From Pseudomonadota bacterium (GTDB taxonomy: Bacteria; Pseudomonadota; Gammaproteobacteria; Steroidobacterales; Steroidobacteraceae): 64,000 nucleotides of DNA. The stretch spans positions 1 to 64,000 of the forward strand of contig JAKAXA010000016.1 of assembly GCA_021816775.1 (NCBI GenBank), given 5' to 3'. A program made the position numbers and the translations under genes. Every line of letters begins with the position of its first letter. Positions within the stretch are counted from its first letter, which is position 1. The notes beneath the pieces were generated by a model. The model saw only the letters and a list, made by a program, of their open reading frames with translations. It searched no databases and was not told where the DNA came from. Positions 34,432-47,731 of this stretch are shown in pieces.

Positions 34432-34923
34432 ATGCCGCGCCTCTCTCCCGCCGCTCTCCTGCTCGCCCTGCTGCTCGCGCCCGCGGCGGCGGCGCTCGCC
34501 GCCAGCGCGCCCGCCGCCGCGCAGATCGCCAGCTCCGCGATGCTGGTGGTCGATGCCAGCGTCCACAAGGACGACATCGTGCTGCACATCACGCGCACCG
34601 CCAATCACGCGCCGATCGAGGGCGCCGGCAACGTCACCGCCGCGATCGGCGGCCACCCGGTGCCGATCGCCGCCCGCGGCGCCGCCTACGTGCTCTCCAC
34701 GCGCGGCCTGAAGGGTGGCCCGCACCCGCTGCAGGTGATCGTCGCGCACGACGGGATTCACGAGCTCCTCAGCGGCACCGTCACGCTGCCGAAGCCGCCG
34801 GACCGGATGGCCGCGCTCGAGAAGCACGGCTACGCAGCGTGGTGGGTGCTCAACATCGTGGTGCTGCTGCTCGCGGCGCGCCTGATCATGCGCCGCAAGA
34901 AGCCGCCGCAGAAGACCTCCTAG
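34432..34923 (+). CDS. Membrane-anchored periplasmic protein of unknown function
   Basis: Protein of 163 residues with an N-terminal signal peptide (PAALLLALLLAPAAAALAA), a predicted beta-sandwich domain (residues ~30-120: VDASVHKDDIVLHITRTAN, GAGNVTAAIGGHPVPIA, GGPHPLQVIVAHDG) and a single C-terminal transmembrane helix (WWVLNIVVLLLAARLIM) followed by a Lys/Arg tail. This layout resembles small FixH/YtkA- or CopC-like envelope proteins, but no signature is strong enough for a call. It follows the MarR gene by 5 bp and may be in its transcript, and it is convergent with nuoN. Confidence 0.7.
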   Translation: MPRLSPAALLLALLLAPAAAALAASAPAAAQIASSAMLVVDASVHKDDIVLHITRTANHAPIEGAGNVTAAIGGHPVPIAARGAAYVLSTRGLKGGPHPLQVIVAHDGIHELLSGTVTLPKPPDRMAALEKHGYAAWWVLNIVVLLLAARLIMRRKKPPQKTS

Positions 34924-34950
34924 CCTCGCCAGCGCCGGCCGTGCGCGGCG

Positions 34951-36396
34951 TCAGTGGATGACGCGAGAGCACAGATCGAGCAGCGGTGCGGGCAGGACAC
35001 CCAGCACGAGTACCGCCGCTGCATTCAAGCCCAGAGCGAAACGCACGCCGAAGGAGCGCACGGTCTCCGGCGCAGACGCGCTCGCCTCATCGAAGTACAT
35101 CAGCTTGATCACCCGCAGGTAGTAGAACGCTCCGACTACCGACATCGTCACCGCGATGATCACCAGCCACGGGTGACTCGTCTCCCACAGCGCCTGGATG
35201 ATCCTCAGCTTGGCCCAGAACCCGACGAACGGCGGCACGCCGGCCGTGGAGAACATCAGCATCGCCATCGCCAGCGCGAGCAGCGGATCGCGCCGGTACA
35301 GGCCCTTGTAGTCCTCGAGCCGGTCGGCCTCGAAACCCTTGCGGCTGGCGAGCACCACCACGCCGAAGGAGCCGAGCGTCATCAGCACGTACACCAGGGT
35401 GTAATAGAGCGCCGCGGAGTAACCGCTCGCCGTGCCGGCGATGAAGCCGAGCAGGATGAACCCGACGTGGGAGATCGTCGAATAGGCCAGCATGCGCTTG
35501 ATGTTGCTCTGCACGATGGCGACGAGGTTCCCGACCACCAGCGTCAGCACCGCGATCGGTGTCAGCATGCGCGTCCAGTCCACGGTCGCGCCGGCAAGTC
35601 CGTGCGTGAGCAGCCGCAGCGCCAGGGCGAAGTAGGCGATCTTGGGCGCCGTGCCGATGAACAGCGTCACGCAGGTCGGCGCGCCCTCATACGCGTCCGG
35701 CAGCCACATGTGGAACGGGACCGCGCCGAACTTGAAGGAGACCGCCACGACGATGAACGTCAGCCCGAGGATCACGCCGAGATTGTTCGGCGCGTTGAGC
35801 GCCACGGCGATGCCGTCGAGATTGAGCGTGCCGGTCAGGCCGTAGATGATGGACATGCCGTAGAGGAGCATCCCCGAGGCGATCGCGCCGAGCACGAAGT
35901 ACTTCATGGCCGCCTCGGCCGCGACGCCCGACTCGCGGTCGAAGGCCACCATCGCGTACACCGAGAGGGCGAGCAGCTCCACGCCGAGGTATATCGTCAG
36001 CAGGCTGTTGGCCGAGATCAGCACGAAAATGCCGAGCAGCGCCGAGAGCGCGAGAACGTAATACTCGCCCTTGAGGATGTCGCGGCCCTGCAGGTAGCTG
36101 CGCGAGTACAGCAGCGCCACCGCCACCGAGAGGAAGCCGGCGAGCTTCAGCACGAAGGCGAGCGGGTCGGCGACATAGGAGCCGTCGAACAGCACCACGC
36201 GGTGGGTCACGTCGGCGAAGACGACGGTGAGCGCCGCTCCGATCACCAGCACCAGCAGGGTCAGTGTGCCGGTCGCGCCCGGCCGACGCGCGCCGACGAA
36301 CGCCTCGAACAGCAGCACGAGGCAGATCGCCGCGATGAGATAGATCTCCGGAATCGCGGCGGCAATGGAATGCAGGTTCATCATGGACTCGGGCAT
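34951..36396 (-). CDS. nuoN: NADH-quinone oxidoreductase subunit N
   Basis: Proton-pumping membrane subunit of complex I, 481 residues, about 14 helices. Antiporter-like features: ELLALSVYAMVAFDRE with the key Glu, SFKFGAVPFHMWLPDAYEGAP with the broken-helix Lys, and IKRMLAYSTISHVGFILLG. It is last in the nuo operon, 5 bp behind nuoM. ATG at 36396 is used; ATGs at 36384 or 36381 are equally possible because no site has a good ribosome-binding sequence. Confidence 0.94.
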   Translation of the reverse strand: MPESMMNLHSIAAAIPEIYLIAAICLVLLFEAFVGARRPGATGTLTLLVLVIGAALTVVFADVTHRVVLFDGSYVADPLAFVLKLAGFLSVAVALLYSRSYLQGRDILKGEYYVLALSALLGIFVLISANSLLTIYLGVELLALSVYAMVAFDRESGVAAEAAMKYFVLGAIASGMLLYGMSIIYGLTGTLNLDGIAVALNAPNNLGVILGLTFIVVAVSFKFGAVPFHMWLPDAYEGAPTCVTLFIGTAPKIAYFALALRLLTHGLAGATVDWTRMLTPIAVLTLVVGNLVAIVQSNIKRMLAYSTISHVGFILLGFIAGTASGYSAALYYTLVYVLMTLGSFGVVVLASRKGFEADRLEDYKGLYRRDPLLALAMAMLMFSTAGVPPFVGFWAKLRIIQALWETSHPWLVIIAVTMSVVGAFYYLRVIKLMYFDEASASAPETVRSFGVRFALGLNAAAVLVLGVLPAPLLDLCSRVIH

Positions 36397-36401
36397 CGCC
36401 T

Positions 36402-37916
36402 CTACACCGGAATCTTGGTAGCAATGGCCTGGCTGACCAGGTGCTGGATCGAGGGCTCCATGACCTTCAGCAGCGGCGCGGGCCAGATACCCACCAGCAG
36501 CACCACTGCGGCGAGCGCCCCGAGAATCAGGAACTCCCGCCCGTCGAGATCGTTGAGTTTGGCCACGCGCTCGTTGCCCACCGGTCCGAAGAGCACGCGC
36601 TTGACCAGCCACAGTGAATAGGACGCCCCGAGGATCAGCGTCACGGCTGCGAGCGCCGCGTACCAGAAGCTCGCCTTGAAGCTCGCGAGGATCACCAGGA
36701 ACTCCCCGACGAAGCCCGAAGTACCGGGCAGACCCGTATTGGCCAGCGCGAACAGCACCATGAACCCGGCGAACACCGGCATGGTGTTGATCACCCCGCC
36801 GTAATCGGCGATCTGCCGGGTATGCATGCGGTCATAGAGCACCCCGACGCACAGGAACAGCGCCCCGGAGATCAGGCCGTGGGAAATCATCTGCACCATC
36901 GCCCCATCGATGCCCATCCCGGCGCCCTGCGTGCTCGCGGTGGCCTTGACGATGGCGTACACGAGGAACGCACCGAGGGTGACGAAGCCCATGTGGGCGA
37001 TGGACGAATAGGCGATCAGCTTCTTCATGTCCGGCTGCACGATCGCCACGAAGCCGATGTAGATCACCGCGATCAGCGACAAGGTGATGATGAGCAGGTC
37101 GAGCTCGCGGCAGGCATCGGGGGTGATCGGCAGCGAGAAGCGCAGGAACCCGTAGCCGCCCATCTTCAGCATGATGGCCGCCAGGATCACCGAGCCGCCG
37201 GTCGGCGCCTCGACGTGCGCATCCGGCAGCCAGGTGTGCACCGGCCACATCGGCACCTTGACCGCGAAAGCGATGAGGAAAGCGGCGAAAATCCAGCGCT
37301 GCTCGGCGAGGGTCAGCGGCAGCGCCTGGAAGGCGGCGATGGAGTAGCTGCCGGCCTTCACGTACATGTAGATCAGTGCCGCCAGCATCAGCACCGACCC
37401 CAGGAAGGTGTACAGGAAGAACTTGATCGTCGCGTACACGCGCCGCGGGCCGCCCCAGATGCCGATGATGAGAAACATCGGGATCAGCATCGCTTCCCAG
37501 AAGAAGTAAAAGAGCAGCGCATCGGTGGCCGCGAACACCCCGATCATCAGTCCTTCCATGATCAGAAACGACGCGTAGTACTGCGCCGGGCGCGCGCTGA
37601 TCACGCGCCAGCCGGCGATCACCACCGGAATGGTCATGAAAGCGGTGAGCACGATCAGCGGCATCGAGATGCCGTCGACCCCGAGCGCATAGTACGCATG
37701 GAAGCGCGCAATCCACGCCGCCTTCTGCACGAACTGGTACGCCGCAGTGTGCGTGTTGAAGTCCCGCCACAGCGGCACGCACAGCGCCAGGGTCGCCAGC
37801 GAGGCGATCAGCGACAGCCAGCGCCCCGCGGCGATGTTGCGCTCGCCGAGCAGCAGCACCACGACGCCGGCGGCGATGGGCAGCCAGATCAGCAGGGACA
37901 GCAGGTGGTCATGCAT
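36402..37916 (-). CDS. nuoM: NADH-quinone oxidoreductase subunit M
   Basis: Antiporter-like complex I subunit, 504 residues. LLFYFFWEAMLIPMFLIIG contains the essential glutamate, VKVPMWPVHTWLPDAHVEAP the conserved Lys and His/Asp-bearing loop, and DMKKLIAYSSIAHMGFVTLG the second Lys helix. Full length for the family. It lies 33 bp after nuoL, the widest gap within the operon. Confidence 0.95.
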   Translation of the reverse strand: MHDHLLSLLIWLPIAAGVVVLLLGERNIAAGRWLSLIASLATLALCVPLWRDFNTHTAAYQFVQKAAWIARFHAYYALGVDGISMPLIVLTAFMTIPVVIAGWRVISARPAQYYASFLIMEGLMIGVFAATDALLFYFFWEAMLIPMFLIIGIWGGPRRVYATIKFFLYTFLGSVLMLAALIYMYVKAGSYSIAAFQALPLTLAEQRWIFAAFLIAFAVKVPMWPVHTWLPDAHVEAPTGGSVILAAIMLKMGGYGFLRFSLPITPDACRELDLLIITLSLIAVIYIGFVAIVQPDMKKLIAYSSIAHMGFVTLGAFLVYAIVKATASTQGAGMGIDGAMVQMISHGLISGALFLCVGVLYDRMHTRQIADYGGVINTMPVFAGFMVLFALANTGLPGTSGFVGEFLVILASFKASFWYAALAAVTLILGASYSLWLVKRVLFGPVGNERVAKLNDLDGREFLILGALAAVVLLVGIWPAPLLKVMEPSIQHLVSQAIATKIPV

Positions 37917-37949
37917 TCTTGTGCTTTCTCCGAAATGCTCCGCCTGGCC

Positions 37950-39944
<1,995 letters not shown>

Positions 39945-39950
39945 GCGGCC

Positions 39951-40256
39951 TCAGCCCTTGAGAGTGTTCAGATCTTCGACACTGATGCTGCGCCGCTCAC
40001 GGAACAGCACCACGAGGATCGCCAGTCCGATGGCCGACTCGGCCGCCGCCACGGTGAGCACGAAGAACACGAACACCTGGCCGGTGAGGTCGCCGAGCAT
40101 GCGCGAGAAGGCGATGAAGTTGAAGTTCGCCGCGAGCAGCAGCAACTCCACGCACATCAGCAGCAGAATGACGTTCTTGCGGTTGAGGAAGATGCCCGCG
40201 ACCGCGAGCGCGAAGAGGATCGCGGAGAGGGTCAGGAGGTCGGCGAGCGTGATCAT
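39951..40256 (-). CDS. nuoK: NADH-quinone oxidoreductase subunit K
   Basis: Small three-helix membrane subunit, 101 residues, typical length. Two membrane glutamates of the proton path are seen in [17 protein letters not shown] and [18 protein letters not shown]. Its ATG overlaps the nuoJ stop (ATGA), giving translational coupling. Confidence 0.95.
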   Translation of the reverse strand: MITLADLLTLSAILFALAVAGIFLNRKNVILLLMCVELLLLAANFNFIAFSRMLGDLTGQVFVFFVLTVAAAESAIGLAILVVLFRERRSISVEDLNTLKG

Positions 40257-40858
40257 GAGCGCTTCTCCGCGGAGACCTTCACCACGCGCAGCCGCTCCTC
40301 GGCGCGCACCGCGACCTGGCGCGAGACGTCCTGCACCTTCATCCCCGGGCGGCGGCGCAGCGTCAGCGCGATGGCCGCCACGATCGCCACCACCAGCAGC
40401 ACCGCGGCCAGCTCGAACGGATACGCGTAGCGCGTGTAGAGGACCCGGCCGAGCGCGAGGGTATTGCTGTAGTTGGCCGGCTCGCTGACGAAGCCGCGGC
40501 CAACGTCGACCCCGCCGAGCCCGTGCCGCCAGATCACCCCGACGATCTCGACGATCAACGCCGCAGCGGTGATCCAGCCGAGCCAGGCGAAGCGGGTGAA
40601 GCCCTGCCTGATCTCGGCCAAGTTGATGTCGAGCATCATCACCACGAACAGGAACAGCACCATCACCGCGCCGACGTACACCAGCACCAGCACGATGGCG
40701 AGGAACTCCGCCTCGACGAGCAGCCAGATGGCCGCCGAGTTGATGAAGGAGAACACCAGGAACAGCACCGAGTAGACCGGGTTGCGCGCGCTGATCACCC
40801 CGAGGGCGCCGGCCACGAGGAGCGTGGCGAAGAGGTAGAAGAGAATTTGAACTAGCAC
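40253..40858 (-). CDS. nuoJ: NADH-quinone oxidoreductase subunit J
   Basis: Five-helix membrane subunit, 201 residues. The signature [20 protein letters not shown] and the pi-bulge helix [20 protein letters not shown] are clear. I chose GTG at 40858, 10 bp after nuoI, with GTGAGG eight bases upstream. An ATG at 40885 in the same frame would add nine residues and overlap nuoI by 17 bp. The C-terminal cytoplasmic tail is rich in Arg/Lys/Val. Confidence 0.92.
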   Translation of the reverse strand: MLVQILFYLFATLLVAGALGVISARNPVYSVLFLVFSFINSAAIWLLVEAEFLAIVLVLVYVGAVMVLFLFVVMMLDINLAEIRQGFTRFAWLGWITAAALIVEIVGVIWRHGLGGVDVGRGFVSEPANYSNTLALGRVLYTRYAYPFELAAVLLVVAIVAAIALTLRRRPGMKVQDVSRQVAVRAEERLRVVKVSAEKRS

Positions 40859-40868
40859 GGCCTCGGCC

Positions 40869-41348
40869 TCACCGGTAGGGCGCATCGGCCGCCCTATCGG
40901 CGGCGATCAGGGTCTCGTAACGCTCACCCACGGCGAGCAGCTTGTCCTTGCACATGATGTTCTCGCCACGGTTCTCCATGTGGTACTCGTGAATGCGCGT
41001 CAGCACGATGGCATCGACCGGACAGGCCTCCTCGCAGAAGCCGCAGTAGATGCACTTGAAGAGGTCGATGTCGTAGCGACTCGTGCGCCGGGTGCCGTCC
41101 TCGGACACGTCCGAGTCGATCGTGATGCACGTCGCCGGGCAGACCGTCTCGCACAGCTTGCAGGCGATGCAGCGCTCCTCGCCGTTCGCGTAGCGGCGCA
41201 GCGCATGCAGGCCGCGAAAGCGCGGCGACTGCGGCGCCTTCTCTTCGGGATAGTTCAGCGTGTACTTGCGGGTGAAGAAGGTACGCGCGGTGACGGACAT
41301 CCCCTTCAGGAGCTCCGGCATCAGGAAAGTCTTCAGCGGATTGGCCAT
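40869..41348 (-). CDS. nuoI: NADH-quinone oxidoreductase subunit I
   Basis: Peripheral-arm ferredoxin-like subunit, 159 residues, with two 4Fe-4S motifs: [12 protein letters not shown] and [12 protein letters not shown] (clusters N6a and N6b), which pass electrons towards NuoB. The start ATG at 41348 follows an excellent AAGGAGGAGG ribosome site. It lies 11 bp after nuoH. Confidence 0.95.
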   Translation of the reverse strand: MANPLKTFLMPELLKGMSVTARTFFTRKYTLNYPEEKAPQSPRFRGLHALRRYANGEERCIACKLCETVCPATCITIDSDVSEDGTRRTSRYDIDLFKCIYCGFCEEACPVDAIVLTRIHEYHMENRGENIMCKDKLLAVGERYETLIAADRAADAPYR

Positions 41349-41359
41349 TGCCTCCTCCT

Positions 41360-42439
41360 TCAGTGGAACCAGGGCCTGGCCCACGGTCCGATGTGGATCG
41401 CCGCCATCACCATCTCCACGCCGATCCACACCAGCGTCACGGGAATCAATGCCTTCCAGCCGAGCCGCATGATCTGATCGTAGCGGTAGCGCGGGAAGGT
41501 CGCGCGCAACCACAGGAACAGGAACAGGAACACGAACACCTTCAGGCCCAGCCAGAAGAAGCTCGGATCGGCGAGGAAGGTGTGGCCGATCAGCGGGTAG
41601 CCTGCGACCGGGGAGATCCAGCCGCCGAAGAAGAACACCGCGGTCAGCGCCGAGATGAGGATCATGTTGGCGTATTCGGCGAGGAAGAACAGCGCGAAGG
41701 CGATGCCCGAGTACTCCACGTGGAAGCCCGCCACGATCTCCGACTCGCCCTCGGCGACGTCGAACGGCGCACGGTTGGTCTCGGCGACCCCGGCGATGAA
41801 GTACACCACGAACAGCGGGAACAGCCAGAACCAGTTCCAGGCGAGAAACCCGCCCTGCTGGTGCCGCACGATGTCCCCGAGGTTCATGCTGCCGGCGGCC
41901 ATCAGCACCCCGACCAGCGCGAAGCCCATCGCGATCTCGTACGCCACCATCTGCGCCGCCGAGCGCATGGCCCCGAGCATCGCGTACTTGGAGTTGGCCG
42001 ACCAGCCCGCGAGGATGATGCCGTAGACGCCCATCGAGGACAGTGCCAGCAGGTACAGCAGCCCCGCGTTGGCCTTGGACACCACGAGCTCGGGTGACAG
42101 CGGGATCACCGCCCAGGCGGCGAGCGCCGGCACGAGCGCGAGCGCAGGGGCAATGCGGAAGAGGAACTGGCTCGCGCCGCTCGGCACCACCACTTCCTTG
42201 GTGAGCAGCTTGAACACGTCCGCGAACGGCTGTCCGAGCCCCGGCAGCAGTCCGAAGATGCGTACACGGTTCGGACCGCGCCGCAGCTGCATCCAGCCGA
42301 TGACCTTGCGCTCCCAGAGCGTGAGGAAGGCCACGCACAGGATGACCCCGATGGTGATGATCAGGATCCACACGAGGGTGCGGACGATCTCCGGGAGTGT
42401 GGCCCAGAGTGCGAGCAGGTGATGGATTGTCGTGTGCAT
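41360..42439 (-). CDS. nuoH: NADH-quinone oxidoreductase subunit H
   Basis: Membrane subunit joining the hydrophilic arm to the proton channels and lining the quinone site, 359 residues. Family blocks: [37 protein letters not shown], and [24 protein letters not shown]-type loop with its cluster of acidic residues. Full length. Two bases separate it from nuoG. Confidence 0.95.
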   Translation of the reverse strand: MHTTIHHLLALWATLPEIVRTLVWILIITIGVILCVAFLTLWERKVIGWMQLRRGPNRVRIFGLLPGLGQPFADVFKLLTKEVVVPSGASQFLFRIAPALALVPALAAWAVIPLSPELVVSKANAGLLYLLALSSMGVYGIILAGWSANSKYAMLGAMRSAAQMVAYEIAMGFALVGVLMAAGSMNLGDIVRHQQGGFLAWNWFWLFPLFVVYFIAGVAETNRAPFDVAEGESEIVAGFHVEYSGIAFALFFLAEYANMILISALTAVFFFGGWISPVAGYPLIGHTFLADPSFFWLGLKVFVFLFLFLWLRATFPRYRYDQIMRLGWKALIPVTLVWIGVEMVMAAIHIGPWARPWFH

Positions 42440-42441
42440 CG

Positions 42442-44610
42442 TCAGTAGGTCAGCGCAGAAGTACGGCCCTCGAGCGTGTTTTGCAGCGAGGCGGCGCGGC
42501 GCACGAGCGGATCGATCTGGTACATCGGCAGATCGACCACCCGCACTGCCCCGGCGCCCGGGGCGACCGTGTGGGCGGCGCTGTAGGCCGGTGCCGCATA
42601 GGCGGTGCCGGCGCCGCAGAGGGCGGCGAGCTCCTCACGGATCTGCTCGCTCGAGAGGTAGTCGAACTTGGCCAGATCGAGCAGCGTGCCGAGCACGCGC
42701 AGAATCTTCCATCCCGGCCGCGCCTCGCCCACCGGCTGCGCCGCGCCCGTCTGGCTCTGCCAGAGTCCCTCGAGGTTCACATAGGTGCCGGAGGTCTCGG
42801 CGAACGTGCCGGCCGGCAGCAGCACATGCGCGATTCGGCGCAGCGTCTCGCTCGCAAACGGCGTCACCGCCACCACGAACTGCGCCTGCCCCAGCGTGCG
42901 CTCGGCGGCGCTGTCCGGCACATCGAGCCACGGCTCGGTGCCGAGGAGCAGATAACCCGACAGGGGCTGCGCCAGCATCTGCGCGGCGCTGAGCCCGACT
43001 TTGTCGGCCGGCTTTCCGCCGGGTGCGCGGTGCGGCACCGCTCCGGCGAGGTACGCGCCGGCGGCATTGGCGCCCTCGGCGAGCACGCCGAACGAAGCGC
43101 CCGTCGTCTGGGCGATCACCGCTGCAAGCGCGCGCAGGTCCGCGAAGCGCGGATGCCTCAGCGCCAGCGCGCCGAGCCACACCGCCCGCTTCTGCCCGCG
43201 CGCGAGCGCCGCAGCCGCCGCGCGGTGTGCCTCGCCGATGGCGGCGCTGCCGACCACCTGCGCCAGGTGCACCGGCGCGGACTTACCCGCCGTCTCGAGC
43301 GCCGCACCCAGCACGGCCGCGAGGTCGCTCACCAGCGCCGCGCTCGAGGACTCGAGGGAGGCCGCGAGCGGGAAGTAATAGCGGAAGGCCGCCGGATTGA
43401 CGAACGCCACCTGTGCCCCGCGCAGCGCCGCCTTGCGCACCCGGTGCGCCAGGATCGGCACCTCGCGGCGCAGATTCGAGCCGACCACGAGCAGCCCGTC
43501 CAGGGTGTCGATCTCGGCGATGCGCATCCCGAGGCTCGGGAAAAGCGGATCGTTCGCCTGATCGCGCGCATCGGACTGGCGCAGGCGGCTGTCGATGTTC
43601 GCGCTGCCGAGGCCGCGCGCGATGCGCCCGGCCAGATAGAGCTCCTCGAGCGTGCTCGAGGGGCCGGCGAGCACACCGAGCGAGCCCGCGTGCGCGCGCA
43701 GTCCCTCGGCGGCCTTGGCGAGCGCGCTCTGCCAATCCGTCTCGACCCACACGCCGTTCTCGCGCACCATCGGGCGCTGCAGACGATCCGCGCTGTAGAC
43801 GCCCTCGTAGCTGAAGCGGTCGCGGTCAGCGAGCCAAATCTCGTTGATCGCCTCGTTCTGCCGCGGCGCCACGCGCATCAGCCGCCCGCGCAGCACATGG
43901 CCGTAGAGGTTGCTGCCGACGCCGTCGTGGGGCGAGATCATCGGCACGGCGGTCATTTCCCAGGCGCGCGCCGTGAAGCGATAGGGCTTGGAGACCAGCG
44001 CCCCGACCGGGCACAGGTCGATGACGTTGCCCGAAAGCTCGTGGTTGACCGTGGTCTCGATGTAACGGCGCACCTTCATCTGCTCGCCGCGGCCGATCAT
44101 GCCGAGCTCCTGGATGCCGGCGATCTCCTCGGTGAAGCGGATGCAGCGCGTGCAATGAATGCAGCGCGTCATGTCGGTGGCAATCAGCGGTCCCAGGTTC
44201 TCATCCGGCACCGAGCGCTTGCGCTCGGAGAAGCGCGAGTAATCGCGGCCGAAGCCGAGCGAGAGATCCTGCAGCTCGCACTCCCCGCCCTGATCGCAGA
44301 TCGGGCAGTCGAGCGGGTGGTTGATGAGCAGAAACTCCATCACCGCGCGCTGCGCGGCGATCGCCTTCGGCGAGCGCGTGAAGACCTTCATGCCCTCCAT
44401 GACGGGGGTCGCGCACGCCGGCAGGGGCTTCGGCGCCTTCTCAACCTCCACCAGGCACATGCGACAGTTGGCCGCCACGGCGAGCTTCTCGTGATAGCAG
44501 AAGCGCGGCACGTAATCGCCCGCGGCATCCGTGACGCGGATGATCATCTCGCCCTTGCGGGCCTTGACGGGCTTGCCGTTGATCTCGATGTTGACGAATT
44601 CTTCAGCCAT
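42442..44610 (-). CDS. nuoG: NADH-quinone oxidoreductase subunit G
   Basis: Large iron-sulfur subunit, 722 residues. The N-terminus binds a 2Fe-2S ([23 protein letters not shown]-type region) and 4Fe-4S clusters with a His ligand ([15 protein letters not shown]) and [10 protein letters not shown]. The rest is a molybdopterin-oxidoreductase-like fold without need for the cofactor. It is much shorter than the ~900-residue enterobacterial form but fits the length seen in many other proteobacteria. One base separates it from nuoF. Confidence 0.95.
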   Translation of the reverse strand: MAEEFVNIEINGKPVKARKGEMIIRVTDAAGDYVPRFCYHEKLAVAANCRMCLVEVEKAPKPLPACATPVMEGMKVFTRSPKAIAAQRAVMEFLLINHPLDCPICDQGGECELQDLSLGFGRDYSRFSERKRSVPDENLGPLIATDMTRCIHCTRCIRFTEEIAGIQELGMIGRGEQMKVRRYIETTVNHELSGNVIDLCPVGALVSKPYRFTARAWEMTAVPMISPHDGVGSNLYGHVLRGRLMRVAPRQNEAINEIWLADRDRFSYEGVYSADRLQRPMVRENGVWVETDWQSALAKAAEGLRAHAGSLGVLAGPSSTLEELYLAGRIARGLGSANIDSRLRQSDARDQANDPLFPSLGMRIAEIDTLDGLLVVGSNLRREVPILAHRVRKAALRGAQVAFVNPAAFRYYFPLAASLESSSAALVSDLAAVLGAALETAGKSAPVHLAQVVGSAAIGEAHRAAAAALARGQKRAVWLGALALRHPRFADLRALAAVIAQTTGASFGVLAEGANAAGAYLAGAVPHRAPGGKPADKVGLSAAQMLAQPLSGYLLLGTEPWLDVPDSAAERTLGQAQFVVAVTPFASETLRRIAHVLLPAGTFAETSGTYVNLEGLWQSQTGAAQPVGEARPGWKILRVLGTLLDLAKFDYLSSEQIREELAALCGAGTAYAAPAYSAAHTVAPGAGAVRVVDLPMYQIDPLVRRAASLQNTLEGRTSALTY

Positions 44611-44611
44611 G

Positions 44612-45928
44612 TTATGCCGCCCGTTCCCCGAGCTGATCCGCCACGATGCTGCGCCCGCCGTGATCGATCATGTACTCGAACTCGTGGCGGAAATGCTTCA
44701 GGAAGCTCTGCACGGGCCAGGCCGCCGCATCGCCGAGCGCACAGATGGTGTGCCCTTCGATGCGGTTGGCCACATCGACGAGCAGGTTGAGCTCCTCGCG
44801 CCGCGCCTGTCCGGCGAGGATCCGCTTGATGATGCGGTTCATCCACCCCGTGCCCTCGCGGCACGGTGTGCACTGGCCGCAGGACTCCGCCATGTAGAAG
44901 CGCGAGATGCGCTCGAGCACGCGCACCATGCAGGTGGTCTCGTCCATGACGATGACCGCAGCCGAGCCGATTGCCGAGCCCGCCGCGCGCAGGGAGTCGT
45001 AGTCCATGTTGGTCTTGAGCATCACCTCGCCCGGCACCACCGGCACCGAGGAGCCGCCCGGAATGACGGCCTTCAGCTTGCGCCCGCCGCGCACGCCGCC
45101 GGCGAGCTCGAGCAGGTCTGCGAAGGCGACGCCGAGGGGCAGCTCGAAGTTGCCCGGCCGCTCGACGTGCCCGGACACCGAGAAGATGACCGTGCCGCCG
45201 GAGTTGGCCGGTCCCAGATCGGCGAACCACTTCGGGCCCTTGCGCAGGATGGTCGGCACCGACGCGTAGCTCTGCGTGTTGTTGATCGTGGTCGGCTTGC
45301 CGTACAGGCCGAAGTTGGCCGGGAACGGCGGCTTGAAGCGCGGCTTGCCCGGCTTGCCCTCGAGCGACTCGAGCAGCCCCGTCTCCTCGCCGCAGATGTA
45401 CGCGCCCGCGCCGACGAAGCTATACAGATCGAAGTCGACGCCGCTGTCGCGGATGTTCCTGCCGAGCAGCCCCGCCTCGTAGGCCTCCCTGAGCGCCTGC
45501 TCGAAGCGCGGCACCGGCTCGCCGAGGAACTCGCCGCGGATGTAGTTGTAGCCCACGGTGGAGTTGGTGGCGTAGCCCGAGATCGCCATCCCCTCGATCA
45601 CCGCGTGTGGGTTGTAGCGCAGGATGTCGCGGTCGTGGCAGGTGCCGGGCTCGCTCTCGTCCGAATTGCACACCATGTACTTCTGCAGCGGCGAGTTGCG
45701 CGGCATGAAGCTCCACTTGGTGCCGGTCGGGAATCCCGCCCCGCCGCGGCCGCGAAGCCCGGAGGCCTTCACCGCCTCGATGATCTGCTCGCGCGGGGGC
45801 TTCTCGCTGAGGATCTTCTCCCACACCGAGTATCCGCCGATCTTGCGGTACGTCTCCAGTGTCCACGGACGCTCGAGCTTGAGCGGCTCGAACACCACCA
45901 GGTTCATCTTGTCGGGACTGATGGGCAT
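44612..45928 (-). CDS. nuoF: NADH-quinone oxidoreductase subunit F
   Basis: FMN- and NADH-binding subunit where electrons enter complex I, 438 residues. [18 protein letters not shown] is the FMN/NADH glycine-rich loop, with [17 protein letters not shown], and [14 protein letters not shown] supplies the 4Fe-4S cluster N3 cysteines. Four bases follow nuoE. Confidence 0.96.
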   Translation of the reverse strand: MPISPDKMNLVVFEPLKLERPWTLETYRKIGGYSVWEKILSEKPPREQIIEAVKASGLRGRGGAGFPTGTKWSFMPRNSPLQKYMVCNSDESEPGTCHDRDILRYNPHAVIEGMAISGYATNSTVGYNYIRGEFLGEPVPRFEQALREAYEAGLLGRNIRDSGVDFDLYSFVGAGAYICGEETGLLESLEGKPGKPRFKPPFPANFGLYGKPTTINNTQSYASVPTILRKGPKWFADLGPANSGGTVIFSVSGHVERPGNFELPLGVAFADLLELAGGVRGGRKLKAVIPGGSSVPVVPGEVMLKTNMDYDSLRAAGSAIGSAAVIVMDETTCMVRVLERISRFYMAESCGQCTPCREGTGWMNRIIKRILAGQARREELNLLVDVANRIEGHTICALGDAAAWPVQSFLKHFRHEFEYMIDHGGRSIVADQLGERAA

Positions 45929-45932
45929 GGGA

Positions 45933-46454
45933 CTACTTCAACTCATCGAGGATCTGATCGAGCTTCTCGGGGGTGAGGTGCTCGTGAAACACATGATCCA
46001 CCATCAGCATCGGGGCGCCGGTGCACGCCGCGAGGCACTCGTGCTCCTCCTTCAGGAAGATCCGCCCGTCGGGCGTGCTCTCATCGAGCTTGATGCCGAG
46101 CTTGCGCTCGGCATGCGCGACCAGCTCCTCGGCGCCATTCAGCATGCACGAGATGTTCGTGCAGATGCTCACGTGATGGCGGCCGCACGGATGGGTCTCG
46201 AGCATCGAGTAGAAGCTCGCCACCTCGTACACCTGAATCGGCGGCAGCGCGAGGTACGCCGCCACCGCGTCCATCAGCGCCTTGGTCAGGTAGCCCTGAT
46301 TCTGCTCCTGCGCCGCGCGCAGCGCCGCGATGCACGCCGAGCGCTGGCGCCCCGGCGGGAACTTCGCGACCCAATGGTCGATTTCGTGGCGGGTCTGCTC
46401 CGAGAGGAGCCCCGGATCGCCGGCAGCCGGCGTCGTGTGCTTGTCGTTGCTCAA
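45933..46454 (-). CDS. nuoE: NADH-quinone oxidoreductase subunit E
   Basis: Thioredoxin-like 2Fe-2S subunit (cluster N1a), 173 residues. The four cysteines are in [11 protein letters not shown] (C-x4-C) and CLAACTGAP (C-x3-C). I place the start at TTG (46454), which overlaps the nuoD stop and has GGGGAAG seven bases upstream; it gives a normal family length. The only in-frame ATG (46574) would run deep into nuoD with unrelated Arg/Gly-rich sequence. Confidence 0.92.
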   Translation of the reverse strand: MSNDKHTTPAAGDPGLLSEQTRHEIDHWVAKFPPGRQRSACIAALRAAQEQNQGYLTKALMDAVAAYLALPPIQVYEVASFYSMLETHPCGRHHVSICTNISCMLNGAEELVAHAERKLGIKLDESTPDGRIFLKEEHECLAACTGAPMLMVDHVFHEHLTPEKLDQILDELK

Positions 46455-47731
46455 CGGTCGACTTCCCCAAACACGATGTCCTGCGTGCCGATCACCGCCA
46501 CCACGTCCGCCAGCATGTGGCCGCGCACCATCTCCTCGAGCGCCGAAATGTGCGCGAAGCCCGGCGCCCGGCACTTCAGCCGATAGGGCTTGTTGGCGCC
46601 GTCGGACACCAGATAGATGCCGAACTCGCCCTTCGGCGCCTCCACCGCGGCGTAGGTCTCGCCGGCCGGCACGTCGTAGCCCTCGGTGAAGAATTTGAAG
46701 TGGTGAATGAGCGATTCCATGTCGCCCTTCATGTGCGCGCGGCTCGGCGGGCGCATCTTGCGGTCATCGACCATCACCGGGCCCGGATTCTTGCGCAGCC
46801 ACTCGATGCACTGGCGGATGATGCGCGTCGACTGGCGCAGCTCCTCGACGCGCACCAGATAACGGTCGTAGCAGTCACCGTTGGTGCCGACGGGGATGTC
46901 GAAATCCATCCGCTCGTACACCTCGTAGGGCTGCTTCTTGCGCAGATCCCACACCACCCCCGAGCCGCGCAGCATGGGGCCCGAGAACCCCAGCTGCAGC
47001 GCGCGCTCCGGCGGCACCACACCGATGTTGACCGTGCGCTGCTTCCAGATGCGGTTGTCGGTGAGCAGCGTCTCGTAGTCGGCGATCGCGGTCGGGAAGC
47101 GCTCGGCGAACGCGTCGATGAAATCGAGCATGGAGCCCGAGCGCGACTCGTTCAGGCGGTCGACTTCCTTGCGCGAGCGCCACTTCGAGGGCTGGTACTT
47201 CGGCATGCTCGCCGGCAGATCCCGATAGACCCCGCCCGGACGGTAATAGGTGGCGTGCATGCGGGTGCCGGAGACCGCCTCGTACACGTCCATCAGCTCC
47301 TCGCGCTCCTTGAAGCACAGCAGGAACACCGTCATGGCGCCGATGTCGAGCGCATGCGCGCCGAGCCACATCAGATGATTGAGAATGCGCGTGATCTCAT
47401 CGAACAGCACGCGGATGTACTGGGCGCGCTCGGGCGGGGTGATGCCGAGCAGCTTCTCGATGGCGAGCACGTAGGCGTGCTCGTTGCACATCATGGACAC
47501 GTAATCGAGCCGGTCCATGTAGCCGATTGACTGATTGAAGGGCTTCGACTCGGCGAGCTTCTCGGTCGCGCGGTGCAGCAGGCCGATGTGCGGATCGGCC
47601 TTCTGGATCACCTCGCCGTCCATCTCGAGCACCAGGCGCAGCACGCCGTGAGCCGCCGGGTGCTGCGGCCCGAAATTCATCGTGTAGTTGCGGATCTCCG
47701 CGAGCGGAAGATCGTTGGTCGACTCAGCCAT
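46451..47731 (-). CDS. nuoD: NADH-quinone oxidoreductase subunit D
   Basis: 49-kDa subunit that forms the quinone-binding cavity with NuoB, 426 residues, related to NiFe-hydrogenase large subunits. Key blocks: [18 protein letters not shown] (cavity His), [29 protein letters not shown], and the end [14 protein letters not shown]. NuoC and NuoD are separate genes here, unlike the fused form of enterobacteria. Its ATG shares one base with the nuoC stop (TGATG). Confidence 0.96.
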   Translation of the reverse strand: MAESTNDLPLAEIRNYTMNFGPQHPAAHGVLRLVLEMDGEVIQKADPHIGLLHRATEKLAESKPFNQSIGYMDRLDYVSMMCNEHAYVLAIEKLLGITPPERAQYIRVLFDEITRILNHLMWLGAHALDIGAMTVFLLCFKEREELMDVYEAVSGTRMHATYYRPGGVYRDLPASMPKYQPSKWRSRKEVDRLNESRSGSMLDFIDAFAERFPTAIADYETLLTDNRIWKQRTVNIGVVPPERALQLGFSGPMLRGSGVVWDLRKKQPYEVYERMDFDIPVGTNGDCYDRYLVRVEELRQSTRIIRQCIEWLRKNPGPVMVDDRKMRPPSRAHMKGDMESLIHHFKFFTEGYDVPAGETYAAVEAPKGEFGIYLVSDGANKPYRLKCRAPGFAHISALEEMVRGHMLADVVAVIGTQDIVFGEVDR

